A DNA stretch of 64,000 nt from contig JAVIAB010000073.1 of assembly GCA_032433765.1 (NCBI GenBank), positions 63,134,199 to 63,198,198 of the forward strand. Direction: 5' to 3'. This document shows, in pieces, positions 53,011-61,984 of the stretch. Numbering within the stretch: the stretch's first letter is position 1; every line of letters begins with the position of its first letter. The notes under the pieces were generated by a model that saw only the letters and a program-made list of their open reading frames with translations, had not been told where the DNA came from and did no database searches. A program made the position numbers and the translations under genes. The stretch comes from Megaustenia siamemsis (taxonomy: Eukaryota > Mollusca > Gastropoda > Stylommatophora > Ariophantidae).

Positions 53011-53128
53011 CTTTAAAAGAATTGAAAACTGCTAGAACAAAAATTCAGATAAGAGAGGGATTATCTTGGTTTACGCCCTATGGGTTGGCTACGGCTTGAA
53101 AGGTCAATAGATAGATAGAGAAAGATAT

Positions 53129-53372
53129 CTCGGTGGTCAGTGAACTGGACTACAAATGACAAGAGGTAGGGTTCGATCTCAATTGATGGCTTCCGGTTCA
53201 CCCAGCCTTTAATGGGTACCGGATTTTTTTCTGGGAAAGTAAAGCCGACGTAATACCGACCACATTACCCCAAAAATCAAAGTCTGTAAAATTTATGGTC
53301 ATTAACACCATATTCCCTATACGCCACTTGATGTGACGGGGGTACTTTACTATTTTTTACATGAAGTTTATT
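53129..53372 (+). mobile_element. SINE-1 copy beside LINE-B
   Basis: Starts just after the LINE-B GATA tail. Head 'GATATCTCGGTGGTCAGTGA' (A-box region) and B box GGTTCGATCTC (53169-53179) are kept; body and end ('GTGACGGGGGTACTTTACTA', 53333-53352) match the reference. No TSD is obvious. Confidence 0.5.
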
Positions 53373-54170
53373 AACCTGATAAGAACAATGTATTAAGGAA
53401 TTAAATGTAGTGTGGTGCACGAAGGGCAGCTTACAGAAGCATTTGAAATAAGAACAAGAGTAAGGTGGGGATTTCTCTCTCTATTTCCCTTTCTACTGGC
53501 CATAGATTGAATTATGAAAATAACTTTGATCAATACCTCTACTAGACATACAATCTTACATATATCTGGGCAGAAATATAGACAAAAAGGGAAGAAAAGA
53601 GAATGATACCTCAATAAAGATATCAAAAGCAAGAGGAGCATTCGTTGTACTGGGAAAAAAATGGAAATCCAAAGAAATTAGGTTAAATACAAAAATAAAA
53701 ATTTTCAACGTCACTGTTAAGTCAGTCCTACTATATGGCTGTGAAACATGGAGAACAACAAAAATGACAATCATGAAGATACAGACCTTCATTAATGGAT
53801 GCTTGTCCAGAATAAAGGGATGGAAATTGCAGGACAAAATCATCTAACATAGAATTATGGAAAAGTACCAATCAAATACCAGTGGATAAAGAGATACAGC
53901 AAAGATGATGGCGCTGGATAGGACACACTTTGTGGAAGCCAACTGAGAGTATTACACAACAGGCCCTTTTATGGAATTCCCAAGGAAAAAGACAACAAAC
54001 AAGACCAAACTATTCTTGAAGAAGACAAATGGAAGCAGAGATGAAATTGATGGGGAAGACATGGAATGATCTTAAAAGAATGGCAAGATACAGAACGGCT
54101 TGGAAAGTGTTTGTTTAAGACCTATGCTCCACATGGAATTGAAAGGTGGATGAAGAGAGATATCTAGTAC
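53373..54170 (+). mobile_element. LINE-F 3' part, frame-broken
   Basis: From 'KFINLIRTMY' (after the RT palm) through the tail region matching 22208-23210 in inverse. It includes shifted reads of 'LTEAFEIRT' and 'APHGIERWMKRDI' at the end. The FADD-box region is deleted between about 53520 and 53540, so an internal deletion also occurred. Confidence 0.5.
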
Positions 54171-54236
54171 TTCTATACTGTGTTATTGGAAAAAAGAATT
54201 AACGTTTTTAAAAAATAACTGTGCGTCATAGACACT

Positions 54237-54599
54237 CATCATCATCATGTGCCATACCGGTTGGCGTAGGCGATCATGTTCTTCCACAATCTTCTATCTG
54301 CAGAGCACCGTATCAGTTCTGTTGTTGCCTGTTTTCCATGCCAAAACACCAAGCTATCCAGTATTTTCTCTCTTTGTCTCTCTCTTTCTCATCCGTGATA
54401 TCTCTTTCCTTTTATTTTGCTAGTTTTAACCAAGTGTTCCAACTTTCCTCTTCTCATGATGTGCTCAAAAAATGTTGATTGTTTCTTTCTGATGTTTTTT
54501 AGGAGTTCCCTTTTAGTGTTGGCCTCTTTGAGAATTTCCTCATTGGTTTTTTTAGCTGTCCAGGGAATTTTCAACATTCTTCTGAGAAATCCCATCTCT
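54237..54599 (-). mobile_element. LINE-C 3' fragment
   Basis: A 363-base truncated copy with 8-base TSDs (TAGACACT at 54229-54236 and 54600-54607) and the TGATGATG tail (ATC repeats at 54237-54247). It encodes 'MGFLRRMLKIPWTAKKTNE' (54389-54595). Confidence 0.5.
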
Positions 54600-54607
54600 T
54601 AGACACT

Positions 54608-55015
54608 ATCTATCTGCATAGACGCTATTTAAATGTAAATGAATTGTGACCTACATACTTATTATGGAAGTTACTTTTTATATCTCTTTGCAACCCGTAG
54701 TTTTTCTCATAATCATGTTTAAATATGTAGGTCACTCTGACTTTCTACCGGCAATAGTCATGATCAATGGTGACTTGTTTAAAACGTTTTTCTTAACCTA
54801 AATAAATATTGTAAGCAGTGAAACTTCACAGAACGATTAACGGTATATTAAATTATTGGTCCAGATAGTTTTTTTCTTGTTAGAAAAGTAAAAACATACA
54901 ATAATAACAGGGAATTTTTATGTAGTGTTTTACCACATTTTGACCACCCCCACGTGATAATTTGTGTCACAAATTCAAGAAATTCACTAAATTGTGCCAG
55001 TTCTGAAGACAGAAC
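54608..55015. other. Non-coding flank of the ITm transposon
   Basis: AT-rich, no recognised feature. Confidence 0.5.
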
Positions 55016-55017
55016 TA

Positions 55018-55070
55018 TAGTCCGTTTCATAACTCGTGCCCAACTTTTAAAATCGATATCTTTTTAACCA
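55018..55070 (+). repeat. Left terminal inverted repeat
   Basis: Pairs imperfectly with 57080-57132. The central shared block is GTGCCCAACTT (left 55044-55054). Confidence 0.5.
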
Positions 55071-55403
55071 CTTTTTGTAAGTTGTTCAAAATTGGCATGT
55101 AAAGTTATAATGATTAGAACCCAACAGGGAATTAATTTCATTTAAAAAAAACATTTGGTTATTATTGTTGCTTATTTGATTTATATAAATTTATAACGAC
55201 CCATTGATGTAGTCAAAACTTAATGTTTACAGTATTTTAAGTTAAAAATAGCGAGTAAAAATCCATACACGGTACAATTGACGTGTTTGCACGCTTTCAA
55301 CGTGGGTTTTCTGACACAATTAGACACTTGTAAAAAACACGAGACATTGTGTGTTCCATTTCCGTTCATTCAGCGGCAGAGACGTGGAACTATAACATTT
55401 ATC

Positions 55404-55462
55404 ATGAGTCTTAAAATGAAATTCTGCAGTTTACAAAACATCGCAATAAAAATGTATGACTA
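55404..55462 (+). pseudogene. Out-of-frame N-terminus of the transposase
   Basis: 'MSLKMKFCSLQNIAIKMYD' reads in the frame just before the main one and looks like the usual N-terminal helix of this transposase type ('...IALKMYD...'). A one- or two-base indel near the T-run at 55461-55468 would separate it from the main frame. It could be a sequencing error or real damage. Confidence 0.5.
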
Positions 55463-56682
55463 ATTTTTGCAAAGAGGCTAAACAAGGAAGATTATTTCAT
55501 TCTTTAGAAAACCCTGAGAATAGGACAAGACACATTTTGGATTTATCTAAACGGTCGTTTAATCGCTGGATTCAAGCACGTGACCGTCAATGTTCCAAAT
55601 ATACAAAATCACAAGGAAGAGCAAAAATGTTGGATAATTTCGACAGTAAACTTATTAGAAGTGAAATTCACAAAATGTTGGGTATGAATGAAACTGTTAC
55701 AATAAGAAAATTAAAAGTATCGCTGAAAAAGAACAACAGTATTGAAATATCAAAGTCTACATTATGGAGGAATGTGAGAGCTGCAGGCTTTACATTCAGA
55801 AAGTATTTCAATGGACGAAACATCATCTGTGAGAAGCCACATATAGTAGTCATGAGAAGCAAGTACTTACGTGAAGTAAAAGAGGTGCGCAAGCAAGGTT
55901 ATGATATTGTGTACTTGGATGAAACATGGATCAATGCTCACCACACTAACCAAAGGGAATGGCAGTCATCAGATGGAAAGATTAAGAGATTGATACCTAG
56001 CAGCAAAGGACAGCGCTTGATAATTGCGCATGCAGGTAGTCGACAACATGGACTAATACAGAATGCAGAGCTCATTTTTCTTTCAAAATCCATAGACAAT
56101 CGGGATTATCACTCTGAGATGAATGGCCACATATTTAGACATTGGATTGAAAATTCTGCTCTCCCATCACTAGATCGACCATCTTGCCTAATAATGGACA
56201 ATGCAGCGTACCACAACATTGTTGCACTTGAAGATAAAGTCCCGACGTCATCCAGTACAAAAGATGCTATTAAGATATGGCTCACAAAGGAGCACATACA
56301 ATTTAATAACATGTACTTAAAACCTGAATTACTATCTCTAGTAAAGCAAAAACAAAGGACAAAGATTTTTCAAATAGATAAGATTATCCAAGAGCACGGT
56401 CATATAAGTTTGAGGCTGCCACCTTACCATGCTCATTTAAATCCAATAGAACTAATCTGGGCAAAATTAAAAGGACAAGTGGCAGATGAGAATACAACAT
56501 TCAAAATATGCGATGTAAAGACTCTTGCTAATCTCGCTTTATTAAATATAGACAAAGATTATTGGGCTAAATGTGACGACCACATCTTAAAACAGGAAGA
56601 GGAATATTGGAAAAATGATGGTTTGTGGAATGTTCAACCCCAAACAGTTATTAATCTTTTAGACTCGTCTGATTCAGAATGA
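55456..56682 (+). CDS. ITm-type DDE transposase
   Basis: A 408-codon frame encoding a cut-and-paste transposase. Residues 20-130 are helix-turn-helix-like DNA-binding regions ('SKRSFNRWIQARDRQC', 'ISKSTLWRNVRAAGFTFRK'). The DDE_3-type catalytic core has 'VYLDETWINAHH' (Asp155), 'LIMDNAAYHN' (Asp248) and 'PPYHAHLNPIELIWAKLKG' (Glu332). All three acids are kept. The second Asp and the Glu are 83 residues apart, far longer than in mariner (34) or Tc1; this is close to the DD82E spacing I recall for the Sailor-type group, though I cannot confirm membership. The C-terminus ends in an acidic DSSDSE. The chosen ATG follows an out-of-frame N-terminus, so the true protein may start at 55404. Confidence 0.5.
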   Translation: MTNFCKEAKQGRLFHSLENPENRTRHILDLSKRSFNRWIQARDRQCSKYTKSQGRAKMLDNFDSKLIRSEIHKMLGMNETVTIRKLKVSLKKNNSIEISKSTLWRNVRAAGFTFRKYFNGRNIICEKPHIVVMRSKYLREVKEVRKQGYDIVYLDETWINAHHTNQREWQSSDGKIKRLIPSSKGQRLIIAHAGSRQHGLIQNAELIFLSKSIDNRDYHSEMNGHIFRHWIENSALPSLDRPSCLIMDNAAYHNIVALEDKVPTSSSTKDAIKIWLTKEHIQFNNMYLKPELLSLVKQKQRTKIFQIDKIIQEHGHISLRLPPYHAHLNPIELIWAKLKGQVADENTTFKICDVKTLANLALLNIDKDYWAKCDDHILKQEEEYWKNDGLWNVQPQTVINLLDSSDSE

Positions 56683-57079
56683 AAGTATATAGCCCACACA
56701 ATGTTGGCCCCTATATTACCTTAAATTAGTTCAACAAACGGTCCTTTTCAGGACCACACAACTATGAAAATTGGACCAAAAGGTATACCTTGATATTATC
56801 GTCCGTCCTCGAACTGAGAAGACAATAATTCTCCTGGTGTTTTGTCTTATCCAGTTATTTCCCCATTATGGCCACGCCTTTACCTAGTGAAAATTAATCA
56901 CAGACCAGCAACTACGGTAATTTCTATTCTTTAGGGGTTCACAATTTACAATTTTGACAAACATCAAAGAAATTCGCCTCTTTAAGAAAACTGCAGCTGC
57001 AAGATATTTGTTAAATATACATTTAAAGGGTCTTTTGCATTCTAATAACATTTGGAAAATTTCATATTTATTTAACAAA

Positions 57080-57132
57080 TGGTTACTGAGTAATAGCGTT
57101 TTGAAGTTGGGCACATGATTTGAAACGAGCTT
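57080..57132 (-). repeat. Right terminal inverted repeat
   Basis: Partner of 55018-55070, followed by the TA duplication and flank AAAGTAG. Confidence 0.5.
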
Positions 57133-57134
57133 TA

Positions 57135-57849
57135 AAGTAGTCATTGTTATATAAAAAATGAGGCCCCATGTCCAGTAGATAAATTATTAAACATTTTAAA
57201 ATGCAGAGTTATTGACAGAAGTGATAGATTTGACCATCAATTAATGTGGCTTGCACCATGCTTTCTTAGCGGAGAAGCTCCTTTTAAAGATCCTTAAAAT
57301 AAATTATTATTTGGATGTGAATTAACAGGCAGATCACTTTCATTTTCAAATTTTGCACATTTAAGTTTAAAGGAATGCTGAATTTAAAAATTCATTGTTT
57401 TTAACTCTGCTCTAGCAAATTAACTATAAAAAATACTGAAAAAGCACACCTTCTACATTCAATCATGAATTCACTATCTTGAAAACTACCAGGTGTACTC
57501 ATTGTCAAAAGTTTTTTTACCGCATGTGAGTACAATGATGGGGTATTTCCTGACCTTTGTCATTGTCTTGGGGGTTTTGTCTAATTTTTGGAGACACAAT
57601 TTTTTCACCCTCATACTAAATCTTCTAGGTTATATTAGACTGTAATTGACATTCAAAAATGAAAGTGAAAATTACTTTAGCCTGTGTGCATCCAAAGGTC
57701 GCAAGTGGCCAACAAATTTTATTGATTGTGATGTTTTTTCTGACCTTTCACCTGATGTGCACACATGCATGCGCACACACACACACATATAAAGTAAAGT
57801 ATGGGATGTGAATCTGCATCTTAGCATGTTTGTTGTCATCCATATGTGC
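57135..57849. other. Non-coding, with a CA microsatellite
   Basis: (CA)n-like run at about 57760-57790. No gene recognised. Confidence 0.5.
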
Positions 57850-57985
57850 TCGAAGATTTCTGGATAGTATCACTTCAAGCATCGAAGCTCACAATGTGAG
57901 GAGGCATTCCTCACCTCACCTTCCCAGGGTGCTACCCTAGTACACATTTCTGCCACTGGCTGGATCGACCATAGAGGTATTTTTT
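57850..57985 (-). mobile_element. SINE-4 partial copy
   Basis: 'GAGGCATTCCTCACC', 'CATTTCTGCCACTGGCTGG' and 'ATCGACCATAGAGGTATTTT' match 38310-38395 of SINE-4. The head is missing. Confidence 0.5.
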
Positions 57986-59070
57986 TTTTTAAAGTAACTT
58001 CCTGAGAATGTGGGGAAAAAAATCAGTTTTAGCTTTTCATCACTTCCAGAAGTAAATTTTCAGAAGAAGAAAAATTTGGAATTTCCCAAAAATGGTCTTA
58101 TTTCCCATATAAACTGAAAGTATAGCCCGTATTGAAAAAAAAAAGCATTAAAAAATGTACAAATACAAGTAACTCATATCATATGGAAGGTGTGAAATTT
58201 ATAAGTTTATCTATGGATGTTTTACATTTTCAGCATTTCTGAGTTACTTTTAATAACCTTATAAGCCTCTGTGTCAATAATCACTAAAAATAATTCTACT
58301 CACAACAAATGTGTATTACCTAAGAATGGTTATGTGAGTTGCAAAACTGTGTGTGTATTCCTCTAGCTTTGATAGCACCAGAAATATCTCTGGAACAATG
58401 AAATTTAGAACAGAAATGACAATTGAGGGCAAGTAGCTTATCACCAGACGAAGAGCACCATTTAAATTCCCTGTTTGGTTCTGGGGATAAATAATATAAA
58501 ATACTGTAAAAATCAATTCACTTTTTGTCAGTGACATAAATTAATAGTGATTAATCTAGAACTAGAGATGTTTTGGTTTGATGTGAGAACATGGAGGTAC
58601 TTGGTATAATATTTTAAATGACATGATAATCACTACCTCATTTATTTTTTAAAAATGTTAATATAAAAATTATACTAACACAGAAAACTTTGAGTGAATG
58701 AAGTGATTAAATAAGCCTATTCGTCATTATTATAAATGCCTCTGTGCATGACATTACACTGTTTAACCTAATATAATGAGATGGAACACTCTAAGAAAAC
58801 ATATTTATGTAATCCTAATAAAGGAAGTCACCACACACAAAATTAACACTTAAACAGAATCACGAAATTCTAGATATAACTTGTGTATGCTGAGAAAATT
58901 AATCAAGTAAGATAATGCACAAATGAAACTGTGCAACAGACACCACAAAATGAAGCTAGGATAAACATTAGAGAAATGTTATGAGGTATATGCTATAATA
59001 ATTATAATTACAAATAGTGTATAACAATCAATGTATATATATTCACAATGTTTTACAATAAATGCTTTTT
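57986..59070. other. AT-rich, no gene seen
   Basis: No convincing frame or repeat; ends at the TSD of the next LINE. Confidence 0.5.
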
Positions 59071-60020
59071 ATTTACTCCCAATATGGAAAAAGAAAGGTA
59101 GCAAAAGAGACTGCAATCAATATAGAGGTATATCTCTGCTCAGCCATGTAGGAAAGCTATACGCCAAAATCTTGGAAAAAAGACTGAGACCAATAATAGA
59201 ACTACAGTTAAGCGATTCTCAAATGGGGTTCCGAAAAAACAGAGGATGTACCGACGCACTATTCACACTAAAACAGCTTGCAGAAAAAACGACAGAACAC
59301 AACCAAAACTTATACATAGCCTTCATTGACCAGGAAAAAGCATTCGACAGAGTAAACAGAGAACAAGTGTGGGAGATACTAACAACATACGGAGTAAGCC
59401 AACATCTAACCAACATTATTAAAAGTCTCTACGCCAACAGCAGCTGCAGGGTCAGAACAGCAGCAGGCTACACAGACCACTTCGAAGTTAGATCAGGTGT
59501 AAGACAGGGGTGCGTACTATCCCCCCTACTGTTTATTACATACATGGACCATATATGCAAGCTAGCCAACCCATCAGAGACAGAGGAGATCAACGAGCTT
59601 CTATTTGCAGACGACCAGGCACTAATACATGAAACAATAGAAGACCTACAAGAACACTTAAACAAACTCAACATCTTAGGAACAAAATACAACATGAAAA
59701 TCAACATCAACAAAACAGAAGTCATGAATGTCGCCAAAAATAAACAGAACATCAACATAACTATAGAAGGCAGACAACTAAAACAAGTAGAGGAATTCAA
59801 ATACCTAGGAAGTCTAATGACAAACGACAATTCCCAAACAGCAGAGATAGAATCAAGATGCAACAAAGCTTGTCAAATCATCGGACAGTTATCACCACTA
59901 TTGTCCAACAAGGAAATAACTCTGGAGGCAAAACGAGCACTATACAATACAATCTTCATTCCAACGTTGTGCTACCAATGCCAGACCTGGACTCTAGATG
60001 CAAGAACAATAAGAAAATAA
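59031..60020 (+). CDS. LINE-E reverse transcriptase
   Basis: A 329-codon frame; its first 17 codons are target flank, not LINE. It holds the RT from 'KKKGSKRDCNQYRGISLLS' through 'SQMGFRKNRGCTDALFTLK', 'IAFIDQEKAFDRVNREQVW' (first catalytic Asp), '[19 protein letters not shown]' and 'ELLFADDQALIHETIEDLQ' (catalytic FADD) to 'QVEEFKYLGSLMTNDNSQ' and 'CQTWTLDARTIRK'. All core RT residues are intact. The frame stops because an A-run at 60013-60016 has one A fewer than the copy at 12518-13432. Confidence 0.5.
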   Translation: MYIYSQCFTINAFYLLPIWKKKGSKRDCNQYRGISLLSHVGKLYAKILEKRLRPIIELQLSDSQMGFRKNRGCTDALFTLKQLAEKTTEHNQNLYIAFIDQEKAFDRVNREQVWEILTTYGVSQHLTNIIKSLYANSSCRVRTAAGYTDHFEVRSGVRQGCVLSPLLFITYMDHICKLANPSETEEINELLFADDQALIHETIEDLQEHLNKLNILGTKYNMKININKTEVMNVAKNKQNINITIEGRQLKQVEEFKYLGSLMTNDNSQTAEIESRCNKACQIIGQLSPLLSNKEITLEAKRALYNTIFIPTLCYQCQTWTLDARTIRK

Positions 60021-60389
60021 CCTCTACAGAGATGAAATGTGTTAGACGAATGACAGGAAACAGTCTGAGAGATAAGATCAGAAATGTAGAACTGAGAAAA
60101 AAGCTAGGAATAGCCCCAGCCATAGAATATATAAGGAAACAACAGATAAAATGGTTCGGCCACGTGACAAGGCAGAAAGAACAAAACACAACACAACGAG
60201 CCTTCAACAAACGTTGTGAGAACAACAGACCCAAGGGTCGACCACGAAAAAGATGGATCGATGGAATATTAGAAGCACTAGGAAACATAACAGCAGCAGA
60301 GGCGAACATAAGAGCAAAAGACCGCAAATTATATCTCCCCTCGACGCTGAAAGGCAGATGAGGAAGGAAAGAAGAAGAAGAAGAAGAAG
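59081..60389 (+). mobile_element. LINE-E copy, best preserved
   Basis: A 1309-base 5'-truncated LINE with exact 10-base TSDs (ATTTACTCCC at 59071-59080 and 60390-60399) and a (GAA)n tail (60370-60389). Only one frame break is obvious, so it is probably the youngest LINE-E here. It lacks the endonuclease. Confidence 0.5.
60021..60361 (+). pseudogene. LINE-E C-terminal region, frameshifted
   Basis: Continues the LINE-E protein in the next frame: 'ITSTEMKCVRRMTGNSLRD', 'IKWFGHVTRQKEQNTTQRA', 'RPKGRPRKRWIDGILEAL' and the terminus 'LYLPSTLKGR'. Intact apart from the frameshift at its start. Confidence 0.5.
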
Positions 60390-60399
60390 ATTTACTCCC

Positions 60400-60560
60400 T
60401 ATTTTGTATTAAATTATTTTAAAAATAAACAAAATATTTATTTACTTCTGTACTGAGTGGTAGATCCGTAACAGGTTGTCTGTCTTTCATGTCATTTTCC
60501 TTTCAGGCCTAATTGAATTATTAATCCTTTTTGAATCCATAACTAGTCATCTAGACCTAT
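60400..60560. other. Short non-coding gap
   Basis: AT-rich, no feature seen. Confidence 0.5.
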
Positions 60561-61637
60561 ACAATACAAGTGAAGAACACATACCAGAAGCTGCTAGAAG
60601 AAGGAATTGAACAATACAGAAGGAAAAATCCTGATGAAAAAGTAACAACCAAATGGCAATGCATAAAGAAAAGCATACAAGAAACCTGCGACACATTACC
60701 CAAAAGAGAAAAGAACAAAAAACAAAAATGGATAACTAACACCATCTTAGAAAAAATGGAAGAAAGGAGACAAGCGAAGAACACTGCCAAATACAATAAA
60801 ATAGATAATGAAATATGCAAAATGTGCAAAAAGGCAAAAGAAGACTGGCTCAGCCAAAAATGTATAGAAATAGAAACTATGGAAAGCAAACAAGACTTAA
60901 GAGGAATGCACACAGAAATAAAGAGAACGACTTATAAAAATAAAAAAGCCACAGAAGGTGGATGCATTGCAGACAAAAAAGGAAAAATGCTAATAGACAA
61001 TAAAGATAATAGAGATAGATGGCAGGAATATATAACACAACTATTTCATGATCATAGGGACAAGAAACCAGTTATAAAATGTACATCAGGCTATAAAATA
61101 TTAAAATCTGAGGTGGAAAAAGCTATAAAAACAATTAAAAAGGGAAAAACAGCAGGACCTGACAGCATACAGATAGAGATAATACAGGCACTAGAAGATT
61201 TTGGCATTGAAGTGATTACAGACATATGCAACGACATATACCATACAGGATACATACCAAATAAACTAAAAAACATTAACTTACATTACATTGCCTAAAA
61301 AGAATGGTGCAGTTGAATGCAGTGACTTTAGAACAAAAAGCCTAATGAGTCATGTTACAAAAATCTTGCTAAAAGTTATACAAGGAAGGATTCAGAATAA
61401 AATCAATACTGAATTAGATGAGCAGCAATTTGGATTCAGGAAAAATAGCGGGACAAAAGAAGCCATATTCTGCATGAGAACATTAATCAAAAAGTACACA
61501 GAAGTAAACAAACCAATATATGCCTGCTTCATAGACTACACCAAAGCTTTTGATAGAGTACACCACAAACAACTTATAGAATACCTAAAATCGATACATC
61601 TATATGACATGGACATATGACTAATATGTAATCTATA
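60561..61637 (+). mobile_element. LINE-G copy, EN-RT linker and RT start
   Basis: The frame 60570-61298 (242 codons) holds the charged linker 'KWITNTILEKMEERRQAKN', 'KKAKEDWLSQKCIEIETME' and the RT start 'KGKTAGPDSIQIEIIQALE'. After a frame change the RT fingers continue at 61291-61620: 'EQQFGFRKNSGTKEAIFCM' and 'ACFIDYTKAFDRVHHKQLI'. The element is cut off at about 61637, before the catalytic ADD box, where unrelated repeat sequence begins. Confidence 0.5.
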
Positions 61638-61984
61638 CTTAGTCCCATGGTTGAGCCTTCCCTATTAATTGTTCTGCGTAGCAAATCTTTTGTTTCCTTT
61701 TACCAGATGGTTTCCGCATGAATGCCTGACAGGGAAATCTTTCTTCATTCTTTCACATTAATATGTTAGCACTTATCCTGTGATACACACAGGAGTTGAA
61801 CAGTTTTAAGTTTTGTTTGTTAACAGAAAACTTTGGATCTCTAGATGTTCATCACTTTGTTGAAAGCATTTGAGGCTAGTGTGATGTGTGTTATGATTTC
61901 AGATGTTAGTCTCTATCTTTGAACATTGTGCTGCCTTGATAGGTAAAATTTGTAACTTTTTGTAAAATGTCATTGTTAATTGTT
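61638..61984 (-). mobile_element. LINE-L related fragment plus flank
   Basis: 61638-61800 matches parts of 18396-18740 (for example 'CCATGGTTGAGCCTTCC' and 'ATATGTTAGCACT') with the middle missing. 61801-61984 has no recognised feature. Confidence 0.5.

Larger units (their letters stand above)
50089..53125 (+). mobile_element. LINE-B copy, longest, with SINE-1 inside
   Basis: About 2.8 kb of LINE-B plus an inserted SINE-1 (50591-50846). Order: endonuclease (50095-50890), linker (51020-51547), RT (51550-52400), C-terminal region (52400-53010) and a 3' end with 'TCAATAGATAGATAGA' (53103-53118). Many single-base frame breaks. It supplies the endonuclease missing from other LINE-B copies. Confidence 0.5.
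55018..57132 (+). mobile_element. ITm (IS630/Tc1/mariner) DNA transposon, DD83E-spaced
   Basis: A 2115-base element flanked by TA on both sides (55016-55017 and 57133-57134). The terminal inverted repeats are imperfect, about 50 bases: the left reads ...CCGTTTCATAACTCGTGCCC and the reverse complement of the right ...TCGTTTCAAATCATGTGCCC, with the shared block GTGCCCAACTT. One long transposase frame lies between. A decayed relative is at 7440-13560. TIRs, TA duplication and frame all being present suggests fairly recent activity. Confidence 0.5.

Noticed and set aside
61091..61276. Minus-strand frame with 'GMYPVWYMSLHMSVI'.
   Set aside because: Antisense of the LINE-G RT start; the same shadow appears at 38947-39183.
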